64,000 nucleotides of DNA, from NCBI GenBank assembly GCA_025490895.1, contig JALPQI010002170.1, forward strand, positions 49,108 through 113,107, given 5' to 3'. The stretch is from Thaumatotibia leucotreta. Lineage: Eukaryota > Arthropoda > Insecta > Lepidoptera > Tortricidae. Under the pieces are notes generated by a model that saw only the letters and a program-made list of their open reading frames with translations, did not search any database and had not been told where the DNA came from. The translations under genes and the position numbers were made by a program. This document shows positions 37,101-49,100 of this stretch, in pieces. Within the stretch, counting starts at the first letter, position 1. Each line of letters opens with the position of its first letter.

Positions 37101-40100
37101 ATTTTGCGTCAATTGCGGGACCGTAGGGAAGTCACTATAATAGAAATCAGAAAACTGTACCGGCAATTAGCTGGTCCTTGGTGGCGGGCACGGGCAGCGT
37201 GGGCACCCCCTGCGCCTGGGTACTCTTCTCAGGGGCCGCTAGTGTTGCCAGTAGGCTTGCCACAGGGCCCGCTGGGCATTTGCACTGATGCAGCAAGTTT
37301 GAGCACACCTGGGATTAGAACAATGTGTAAAAGAGCCGGAATTATATATTTTTTAAAACAGTGATTCGTTAGGGCGTTTGTGCACTACACTGACTTTTAC
37401 CGTCCGGTAGTCCGGTTTTTTACGGTCCGATATGCCACGCCATTAAATGTATATAGTAGCTTGTGCACTATACGTAATTTTACCGTCCGACATTTTACTT
37501 TTCCCCATTCCGGACAGTATTTTTCCGATCTGAGATGACAGCTATGAAAAACGTGTTAATGCTTGTGCACTGAGTCCGGAATTGCACTGACTTTTATGAC
37601 TGTCGACTGACTTTTAATGCTACTATGCCGCACCTCCGAGTAAAAATACGGACAAGTGCACAAGCCAATCATGCGTTTTTTTCATGCCATATCGGACCAT
37701 GAAAACTCGGTCTGCCGGACAGTAAAATTCATTGTGGTGCACAATCGCCCTTATGATTGTAATGGATTTAATGAAAAAATCGTAAAATGGCTGTTTTTAT
37801 TGATAATAAATATGCCTCAGACTTTTATAAATCTGAGCACGAATACAGGTCTAATTTCCTAATATTTCGTAGCCCGCACATGGCGACCCTGCCATAGTAC
37901 ACTCTATTTAATCTTAGAAGGCAGCAGGCGGGGTCACTGACCTCTCGGAGCTCGCGAGCCGGCGCCAGGGACCGCAGCAGCGCGGCGGCGTGGCTGGCGC
38001 GCGCGCTCATGCCGCGGACCACGTTGTGCTGGAGACAGTGCTGCAGCAGGCGGGGTCACTGACCTCTCGGAGCTCGCGAGCCGGCGCCAGGGACCGCAGC
38101 AGCGCGGCGGCGTGGCTGGCGCGCGCGCTCATGCCGCGGACCACGTTGTGCTGGAGACAGTGCTGCAGCAGGCGGGGTCACTGACCTCTCGGAGCTCGCG
38201 AGCCGGCGCCAGGGACCGCAGCAGCGCGGCGGCGTGGCTGGCGCGCGCGCTCATGCCGCGGACCACGTTGTGCTGGAGACAGTGCTGCAGCAGGCGGGGT
38301 CACTGACCTCTCGGAGCTCGCGAGCCGGCGCCAGGGACCGCAGCAGCGCGGCGGCGTGGCTGGCGCGCGCGCTCATGCCGCGGACCACGTTGTGCTGGAG
38401 ACAGTGCTGCAGCAGGCGGGGTCACTGACCTCTCGGAGCTCGCGAGCCGGCGCCAGGGACCGCAGCAGCGCGGCGGCGTGGCTGGCGCGCGCGCTCATGC
38501 CGCGGACCACGTTGTGCTGGAGACAGTGCTGCAGCAGGCGGGGTCACTGACCTCTCGGAGCTCGCGAGCCGGCGCCAGGGACCGCAGCAGCGCGGCGGCG
38601 TGGCTGGCGCGCGCGCTCATGCCGCGGACCACGTTGTGCTGGAGACAGTGCTGCAGCAGGCGGGGTCACTGACCTCTCGGAGCTCGCGAGCCGGCGCCAG
38701 GGACCGCAGCAGCGCGGCGGCGTGGCTGGCGCGCGCGCTCATGCCGCGGACCACGTTGTGCTGGAGACAGTGCTGCAGCAGGCGGGGTCACTGACCTCTC
38801 GGAGCTCGCGAGCCGGCGCCAGGGACCGCAGCAGCGCGGCGGCGTGGCTGGCGCGCGCGCTCATGCCGCGGACCACGTTGTGCTGGAGACAGTGCTGCAG
38901 CAGGCGGGGTCACTGACCTCTCGGAGCTCGCGAGCCGGCGCCAGGGACCGCAGCAGCGCGGCGGCGTGGCTGGCGCGCGCGCTCATGCCGCGGACCACGT
39001 TGTGCTGGAGACAGTGCTGCAGCAGGCGGGGTCACTGACCTCTCGGAGCTCGCGAGCCGGCGCCAGGGACCGCAGCAGCGCGGCGGCGTGGCTGGCGCGC
39101 GCGCTCATGCCGCGGACCACGTTGTGCTGGAGACAGTGCTGCAGCAGGCGGGGTCACTGACCTCTCGGAGCTCGCGAGCCGGCGCCAGGGACCGCAGCAG
39201 CGCGGCGGCGTGGCTGGCGCGCGCGCTCATGCCGCGGACCACGTTGTGCTGGAGACAGTGCTGCAGCAGGCGGGGTCACTGACCTCTCGGAGCTCGCGAG
39301 CCGGCGCCAGGGACCGCAGCAGCGCGGCGGCGTGGCTGGCGCGCGCGCTCATGCCGCGGACCACGTTGTGCTGGAGACAGTGCTGCAGCAGGCGGGGTCA
39401 CTGACCTCTCGGAGCTCGCGAGCCGGCGCCAGGGACCGCAGCAGCGCGGCGGCGTGGCTGGCGCGCGCGCTCATGCCGCGGACCACGTTGTGCTGGAGAC
39501 AGTGCTGCAGCAGGCGGGGTCACTGACCTCTCGGAGCTCGCGAGCCGGCGCCAGGGACCGCAGCAGCGCGGCGGCGTGGCTGGCGCGCGCGCTCATGCCG
39601 CGGACCACGTTGTGCTGGAGACAGTGCTGCAGCAGGCGGGGTCACTGACCTCTCGGAGCTCGCGAGCCGGCGCCAGGGACCGCAGCAGCGCGGCGGCGTG
39701 GCTGGCGCGCGCGCTCATGCCGCGGACCACGTTGTGCTGGAGACAGTGCTGCAGCAGGCGGGGTCACTGACCTCTCGGAGCTCGCGAGCCGGCGCCAGGG
39801 ACCGCAGCAGCGCGGCGGCGTGGCTGGCGCGCGCGCTCATGCCGCGGACCACGTTGTGCTGGAGACAGTGCTGCAGCAGGCGGGGTCACTGACCTCTCGG
39901 AGCTCGCGAGCCGGCGCCAGGGACCGCAGCAGCGCGGCGGCGTGGCTGGCGCGCGCGCTCATGCCGCGGACCACGTTGTGCTGGAGACAGTGCTGCAGCA
40001 GGCGGGGTCACTGACCTCTCGGAGCTCGCGAGCCGGCGCCAGGGACCGCAGCAGCGCGGCGGCGTGGCTGGCGCGCGCGCTCATGCCGCGGACCACGTTG

Positions 40101-43100
40101 TGCTGGAGACAGTGCTGCAGCAGGCGGGGTCACTGACCTCTCGGAGCTCGCGAGCCGGCGCCAGGGACCGCAGCAGCGCGGCGGCGTGGCTGGCGCGCGC
40201 GCTCATGCCGCGGACCACGTTGTGCTGGAGACAGTGCTGCAGCAGGCGGGGTCACTGACCTCTCGGAGCTCGCGAGCCGGCGCCAGGGACCGCAGCAGCG
40301 CGGCGGCGTGGCTGGCGCGCGCGCTCATGCCGCGGACCACGCTGTTGTCCGCTTGGCGGAGGAAGGCGATCACGCGGCTGATGTAGGGGCAGTCGGCGGG
40401 GATGTTCGCGCGGATTTTCTTCGCTTCTTCCGCTATTTGCTGTGTGGAATATACAAAAATGAGCATTGAGGAGAGCAATAATAAAAAGTTCGCTTAGAAA
40501 GTGCCATTAACGCTAGATTTTAATGTTGACGGGTTATATGATGTCGAAAATATAGACACCTTCAGGGAATTCCACAGTAATTTCATGAATACTTACCGCG
40601 TGAAGTTCAGTGAAGGATTCATCGAGGTTGCCGGCGAAGGTCCGAGCCCCACAGAAGGCGGTGGCCAGTAAGGAAGGCACCTGATCTGGTTGGATGACAA
40701 GTGGAGTCGGAGCGTAATCGTCTTCGTCCTCGGATGGGAGGGGTTCTTCTTCGAATAATGCGTCATCTGGTAAAAATAATATTCGTTTTATTTTAAATGA
40801 GTAATATATCGTTTGATTATATTGATATCAACTTAAGTGAGATTCCCACGGTCTGCAGGTAATGGAAGGGGGTGGCCAGTAGGGTGGCGGAATCGCCCCC
40901 GCATGTTTCATATCCACCTACACTTATATCCACACTTTGGAGTCAAGACTCTTTCATTTCACTGACACTCTCGCACTGGCAGTAACATCCATGCGACACG
41001 ACAGGCACTATACGTACGCGGCGGGTAGCTGGCCGGCTGCAGGCGGAGTGCGGCGGCGAAGGCCTCACCGCCGGTGCAGCCTCGTGCTCGTTGGACTTGC
41101 AGCAGCTGCGCCATGTAACCGCGCTCCACTCCTAGACGGAGGACGGCCGCAGCTAGCAGGGCACTGGCAGTAACATCCATGCGACACGACAGGCACTATA
41201 CGTACGCGGCGGGTAGCTGGCCGGCTGCAGGCGGAGTGCGGCGGCGAAGGCCTCACCGCCGGTGCAGCCTCGTGCTCGTTGGACTTGCAGCAGCTGCGCC
41301 ATGTAGCCGCGCTCCACTCCTAGACGGAGAACGGCCGCAGCTAGCAGGGCACTGGCAGTAACATCCATGCGACACGACAGGCACTATACGTACGCGGCGG
41401 GTAGCTGGCCGGCTGCAGGCGGAGTGCGGCAGCGAAGGCCTCACCGCCAGTGCAGCCTCGAGCTCGTTGGACTTGCAGCAGCTGCGCCATGTAGCCGCGC
41501 TCCACTCCTAGGCGGAGGACGGCCGCCGCTGGGCACGCGTCTAAGGCGGCTAATAGGGCACTGGGGACAATAAGATCGAGTTAACAATATCTTAGCTGCT
41601 GGTTAGAACTGTATAATTATCCATACTCGGCTGATTTTAACTAAAAGCACGTTGGAAAATTAATTATCCAACCCACACTGATTTAAATCTCTGCGTCAGT
41701 CACCTTGACTGATTCTAGACCTAGATGGACTTTAGCCAGGAGAGCATTTCTTGGTTCCCTAAGGTCCCTTACCTAGATTAATTCTACCCAAGAACATATT
41801 CTTTTGATGTGCCCACCTAGATGTGTAGATGGACTCTAGCCTTTGGTTCGATCACCTACAGTACCCACACATAAATTTCTTGGTTCCCTACTCGGACTGA
41901 TTCTGCTGATGAGTATGTTTCTAATGCGACCGGTTTTTTTTAAACTAAATTCGGTTTTGCGAGCCACATACATGCTCATCTAAGAAAAATGTGAGGGTCG
42001 CCGTTGTCGGACTATATATATGGTCTGTCCACTCAACCGGACTTATTCTAAATTCCGCTCCTGGTTCGTGTCATCTGAAGAACAGACTCCATCAGGAATA
42101 CTTCCACCTAAAAAACCCTACAACGTAGTTTGAGTTTCCAAATAGGAAAAAATATAAAGGATCTCGATCCAGCAAAGGAGTAAAGGCAAGTCCATCAGCA
42201 GCGTCGAGCCGCTGTCCGCGGCGAACACATGTTCCCCGCTCACCTGCAAGCAGCCTGCGGCATGCCGAAGGTCTGTATGAAGAGCGCCAGCTTGTGCCAG
42301 CTCCAGCAGCGGCCAGGTGCAGCCGCAGCCAGTCCGGCAGCAGCGTCGACACATGTTCCCGCTCACCTGCAAGCAGCCTGCGGCATGCCGAAGGTCTGTA
42401 TGAAGAGCGCCAGCTTGTGCCAGCTCCAGCAGCGGCCAGGTGCAGCCGCAGCCAGTCCGGCAGCAGCGTCGACACATGTTCCCGCTCACCTGCAAGCAGC
42501 CTGCGGCATGCCGAAGGTCTGTATGAAGAGCGCCAGCTTGTGCCAGCTCCAGCAGCGGCCAGGTGCAGCCGCAGCCAGTCCGGCAGCAGCGTCGACACAT
42601 GTTCCCGCTCACCTGCAAGCAGCCTGCGGCATGCCGAAGGTCTGTATGAAGAGCGCCAGCTTGTGCCAGCTCCAGCAGCGGCCAGGTGCAGCCGCAGCCA
42701 GTCCGGCAGCAGCGTCGACACATGTTCCCGCTCACCTGCAAGCAGCCTGCGGCATGCCGAAGGTCTGTATGAAGAGCGCCAGCTTGTGCCAGCTCCAGCA
42801 GCGGCCAGGTGCAGCCGCAGCCAGTCCGGCAGCAGCGTCGACACATGTTCCCGCTCACCTGCAAGCAGCCTGCGGCATGCCGAAGGTCTGTATGAAGAGC
42901 GCCAGCTTGTGCCAGCTCCAGCAGCGGCCAGGTGCAGCCGCAGCCAGTCCGGCAGCAGCGTCGACACATGTTCCCGCTCACCTGCAAGCAGCCTGCGGCA
43001 TGCCGAAGGTCTGTATGAAGAGCGCCAGCTTGTGCCAGCTCCAGCAGCGGCCAGGTGCAGCCGCAGCCAGTCCGGCAGCAGCGTCGACACATGTTCCCGC

Positions 43101-46100
43101 TCACCTGCAAGCAGCCTGCGGCATGCCGAAGGTCTGTATGAAGAGCGCCAGCTTGTGCCAGCTCCAGCAGCGGCCAGGTGCAGCCGCAGCCAGTCCGGCA
43201 GCAGCGTCGACACATGTTCCCGCTCACCTGCAAGCAGCCTGCGGCATGCCGAAGGTCTGTATGAAGAGCGCCAGCTTGTGCCAGCTCCAGCAGCGGCCAG
43301 GTGCAGCCGCAGCCAGTCCGGCAGCAGCGTCGACACATGTTCCCGCTCACCTGCAAGCAGCCTGCGGCATGCCGAAGGTCTGTATGAAGAGCGCCAGCTT
43401 GTGCCAGCTCCAGCAGCGGCCAGGTGCAGCCGCAGCCAGTCCGGCAGCAGCGTCGACACATGTTCCCGCTCACCTGCAAGCAGCCTGCGGCATGCCGAAG
43501 GTCTGTATGAAGAGCGCCAGCTTGTGCGCGGGCAGCGCTCGAAGCCCCAGCTCCAGTAACGCCGGCCGCGCCGAACGCGCAAGATGCAGCCGTAACCAGT
43601 CCGGTAGCAGCGTCGAGTTGCTGCCATCAGCGGCGAAGGCTGCGGGGGGAGACCCCACCCACACGGATTCTAGCCAGGAGTACATCTCCTGGTTTGTGTC
43701 GTCTGTGGATTTTAATTTGATTTTAGTCGCATTCAGTTTGGATAAGACATATTAAGAGACCTATCGGTACATCAACAACAAGATGGACAGATCAAATAAA
43801 AGACTCGTCCTCGTCCAAGTTCTACTCGGTCGTAAGAAATGCTCAGGACAGAAAACGATGGAGACAGATCATTCGCTCCAGATGCAACCAGGATGCTGAC
43901 CACGATCCTCAGACATGAGGGACCGACCAGAGAGAGAGAGATCGGTACATCAAAGGATTAACACGCTCGGATCAAAACTGATGACAACTAAGATGGCGGA
44001 CACTTTTCATAATTTAGACCTCAAATATTAAGGGAAGTATAATGCCCCGCGAGCACGGTCAGCACAACACGAGACTAGGGCTCCAGTGTAAAGTCATGAA
44101 ATTGTATAACATAGTTGCCATTCGCTAACGCTTATTAACGCTTTCTCGGTCACTCTTTCTTATTAATTTAACAAAAACAGCTAGCTGCCTTTCGTTCATA
44201 TTTGACGATCGAGCGTTTGCGATTGGCATCTTAGCAACACAACACCCTGTAATAAATCGTAAAAGACTATGATTTGAGAAGTAACAGACTAATACAGATA
44301 TTTTTCTATGTAAAAAGATTCTACCGCAGAATAATTAATCTGATATAAAAAAATGGTACTGTTTTCACAGCTTTAGCCATTGTCAAGAGCAAGGTTACCA
44401 CATGCGGCGTACATGTAAAAAGTTGATTGTTTTCGCAGGTTTCATTGTTTCTCAGGCCCATGAAGCAACGACGGAAAGAATCACCTTCATCAGAACAAAC
44501 TTTAAAATTAAATAAAGAAAACTGGTTTGATCTAACAATCGAGTAAAATTGGTTGTCTATTGTTTGCCCGACAGTTATTTAACATAATATTCATATGCCC
44601 GAATCTAACTTGCCCGAATTTCATTTGCCCGAATGATTTGTTTACCATAAAAATTGTATGTCATACTGCTTGTTTACCCGAATATTACCTTCCATAATCA
44701 TACAATGCCATACTATTTCGTTTCCATATTATTAAGTGCAATAATATGATTTAATAGAATATTCAAATGCCAGAAGCAATTGTTGCCATATTAATTGTTG
44801 GCCATATTATTAAGTGTAATAATATTATTTAATGGAATATTCAAACGCCATCAGTAATTATCAGTTTTTTCAAATAAGTACTAGCTATATTATTAATAGT
44901 TACAAGCGTTTGAAAAAACGGGCTTCTGGGAACCGGTCGACGAATGAATGAAACCACCATGATGTAGATGATCACGTTAAGTGGAGATCTCGTTATTTCT
45001 AGACCAGGGTCATCAGATGGCTCCACTCCTGGCAGCTGGGACAGTGGCGACACTCACAGGCAGACGGGCCGTAGCACAGCAGCTTGTAGTGCGCGTGCGC
45101 CACCACGGCCGGCATGACGGCGGTGCCGGAGCTCCACTGTAGGGTGACCAGGTGGCTCCACTCCTGGCAGCTGGGACAGTGGCGACACTCACAGGCAGAC
45201 GGGCCGTAGCACAGCAGCTTGTAGTGCGCGTGCGCCACCACGGCCGGCATGACGGCGGTGCCGGAGCTCCACTGTAGGGTGACCAGGTGGCTCCACTCCT
45301 GGCAGCTGGGACAGTGGCGACACTCACAGGCAGACGGGCCGTAGCACAGCAGCTTGTAGTGCGCGTGCGCCACCACGGCCGGCATGACGGCGGTGCCGGA
45401 GCTCCACTGTAGGGTGACCAGGTGGCTCCACTCCTGGCAGCTGGGACAGTGGCGACACTCACAGGCAGACGGGCCGTAGCACAGCAGCTTGTAGTGCGCG
45501 TGCGCCACCACGGCCGGCATGACGGCGGTGCCGGAGCTCCACTGTAGGGTGACCAGGTGGCTCCACTCCTGGCAGCTGGGACAGTGGCGACACTCACAGG
45601 CAGACGGGCCGTAGCACAGCAGCTTGTAGTGCGCGTGCGCCACCACGGCCGGCATGACGGCGGTGCCGGAGCTCCACTGTAGGGTGACCAGGTGGCTCCA
45701 CTCCTGGCAGCTGGGACAGTGGCGACACTCACAGGCAGACGGGCCGTAGCACAGCAGCTTGTAGTGCGCGTGCGCCACCACGGCCGGCATGACGGCGGTG
45801 CCGGAGCTCCACTGTAGGGTGACCAGGTGGCTCCACTCCTGGCAGCCGGGACAGTGGCGACACTCACAGGCAGACGGGCCGTAGCACAGCAGCTTGTAGT
45901 GCGCGTGCGCCACCACGGCCGGCATGACGGCGGTGCCGGAGCTCCACTGTAGGGTGACCAGGTCGGCGGCTCCTCCGGCGCCCCATTCTTCGCCGGCTTC
46001 TGGGGTCAGTGGCCCGGCGCTGCGTGCCTAGATCAATATACAACGGCACTGATAGGAACATTACATCGTATTTCACCGCAATCAAATTCAAATTCAAATT

Positions 46101-49100
46101 ATTTATTCATGGTAAAAAATAAAATAACATAAAATTAGTGACAAAAACATCGGTCATGATTTATTTATTTAATTTTTCAAATATCATCATCGTCATCATC
46201 AGCCCATGATAGTCTAATGCTGGACGTAGGCCTCTCCTATGAACTATGCGTATAGACGCATTAGGAGGTAAATGCCCATAATCGCCGCACTGGGCAAGGG
46301 GATTGGCGATCGCAGTAATGTGTCCACTATGATGACGCTGCTGCCCATCATCAATCTTTTGTCAAATAATGGTCAGTGACACTTCAATCCCTTAGTCGAC
46401 TCTTATGACAACCGCAGGAGTTGGGGTGGTGACAAATGTAATCTTACTGCCGTCACCACACGGCTCGTTTCAAATATGTTTCACATGAATTTATTTATTT
46501 AATCATTTATAATTAAATCATGAAATATTTTAATTAATCCTACACTTAGTAAATATTGTGTGCCCTAGCAGGATGTCATGACATTGCCTACTTTAGTACA
46601 TCATCATCGTCATCATCAGCCAATTGACATCCACTGCTGCACATAGGCCTCCCCCAGAGAGTTCCACAAAGATCGGTCGTGAGCTGTCCGCATCCATTGG
46701 ACACCCGCAACCTTTACCAGGTCGTCGCTCCATCTTGTGGGGGGCCTAGCACATTGTATAGCATAGCGTATAGTATAGTTGAATTATCGAGAAGATGGAA
46801 TTGCATATGTAGTGGTATCGCGTATTTACAATGTATTGTGTGCTATTGTGTGTGTTTTATCGACTCATGTATTGGCATTATTCGACGAATAGTAAACCTA
46901 ATTGTAAAAACACAAGGTTCAACTATATGAATGAACGAGTGGTCTCAGTTAGTAACGTACCTGCCGCAGATGTGTATAGAAGATGGAAGTGAGCTTGTGC
47001 AGAGTCCGGTGCTGCAGGCGGTCGGGCGCCGCGCGCGGCTCGGCCGGCGGGAGCACCCCGCTGATCACCACCTGCCGCTCCATCACCACTTGTTCGTAGT
47101 GACGTACCTGCCGCAGATGTGTATAGAAGATGGAAGTGAGCTTGTGCAGAGTCCGGTGCTGCAGGCGGTCGGGCGCCGCGCGCGGCTCGGCCGGCGGGAG
47201 CACCCCGCTGATCACCACCTGCCGCTCCATCACCACTTGTTCGTAGTGACGTACCTGCCGCAGATGTGTATAGAAGATGGAAGTGAGCTTGTGCAGAGTC
47301 CGGTGCTGCAGGCGGTCGGGCGCCGCGCGCGGCTCGGCCGGCGGGAGCACCCCGCTGATCACCACCTGCCGCTCCATCACCACTTGTTCGTAGTGACGTA
47401 CCTGCCGCAGATGTGTATAGAAGATGGAAGTGAGCTTGTGCAGAGTCCGGTGCTGCAGGCGGTCGGGCGCCGCGCGCGGCTCGGCCGGCGGGAGCACCCC
47501 GCTGATCACCACCTGCCGCTCCATCACCACTTGTTCGTAGTGACGTACCTGCCGCAGATGTGTATAGAAGATGGAAGTGAGCTTGTGCAGAGTCCGGTGC
47601 TGCAGGCGGTCGGGCGCCGCGCGCGGCTCGGCCGGCGGGAGCACCCCGCTGATCACCACCTGCCGCTCCATCACCACTTGTTCGTAGTGACGTACCTGCC
47701 GCAGATGTGTATAGAAGATGGAAGTGAGCTTGTGCAGAGTCCGGTGCTGCAGGCGGTCGGGCGCCGCGCGCGGCTCGGCCGGCGGGAGCACCCCGCTGAT
47801 CACCACCTGCCGCTCCATCACCACTTGTTCGTAGTGACGTACCTGCCGCAGATGTGTATAGAAGATGGAAGTGAGCTTGTGCAGAGTCCGGTGCTGCAGG
47901 CGGTCGGGCGCCGCGCGCGGCTCGGCCGGCGGGAGCACCCCGCTGATCACCACCTGCCGCTCCATCACCACTTGGCTTAGGTCCTGAACAAAAGGACATT
48001 ACATTATAGGCTGGTAAAATGAGGATGCCCGGCCAAGTTGGTATATATCGGATAGAAGCCGGGACTACGTTTTCATGCCGAGGCATATATATTGCTTTTC
48101 TCAAGCATACTAAAAAATACAAAAAGAATGACAATGTTGTCGAAATAAGAAAAAGTTACTTTGCAGGCCTAGGCCTGAAAAGTGTTATGAAATTTCATTT
48201 CCATCCCAGTGAGTTACTGCGCCCTAAAAGCGATACTTCCGAGTCTATTGCATGTTTGAGAAAATATTAGTACATTAGTTACTATAGAGGCCGGGACGGA
48301 AGGGGTTGCCGGCCGAAGACACAGACGACCGAGCGAAGCGACCAAAATGATCACTTAATAACATTTTTTTAACGACATTTAAAATGACGTATACACAGCA
48401 CAATGACATGATGCCTGTGCTACAATTTATATGGAATGGAAATTAAAAAAGGACTTTTGTGGCCTAGGCCTGCAATTTTGTATGAAATCCCATTACCGAC
48501 ATCTTCTCTGTCCCCTCTGTCCCGGCGAGGCAGGCGGCGCGCAGTCGTGCTAGGACCTCGTCGCGGACTGTGTCAGTAGAGTATCTACCACACGACATAC
48601 CAGCACTAGAGGAGGCAGCGCCTCGCCCGGGCAGGCGGCGGCGTGGTCAGCCAGGAAGGCGATGTATGCGGCGAGGTGGCGCGGCACGCACTCGGCGAGG
48701 CAGGCGGCGCGCAGTCGTGCTAGGACCTCGTCGCGGACTGTGTCAGTAGAGTATCTACCACACGACATACCAGCACTAGAGGAGGCAGCGCCTCGCCCGG
48801 GCAGGCGGCGGCGTGGTCAGCCAGGAAGGCGATGTATGCGGCGAGGTGGCGCGGCACGCACTCGGCGAGGCAGGCGGCGCGCAGTCGTGCTAGGACCTCG
48901 TCGCGGACTGTGTCAGTAGAGTATCTACCACACGACATACCAGCACTAGAGGAGGCAGCGCCTCGCCCGGGCAGGCGGCGGCGTGGTCAGCCAGGAAGGC
49001 GATGTATGCGGCGAGGTGGCGCGGCACGCACTCGGCGAGGCAGGCGGCGCGCAGTCGTGCTAGGACCTCGTCGCGGACCGCCTCCCAGTGACGGAGTTGG

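Noticed and set aside
37925..40439. CRISPR-like regular repeats
   Set aside because: Units are contiguous and identical with no unique spacers, in an insect gene. They are tandem exon-donor copies.
43688..43702. Alternative acceptor ACCAG|GAGATG for IntS1 exon 6
   Set aside because: Breaks the phase with exon 5; CCACAG|ACGAC 14 nt upstream fits and restores GPSA-Y-DTNQ.
42092..43755. Open frames of 421-511 codons on both strands
   Set aside because: By-products of the 123-bp exon-6 array (unit divisible by 3, no stop). Only the 43474-43702 exon has splice-site and phase support.
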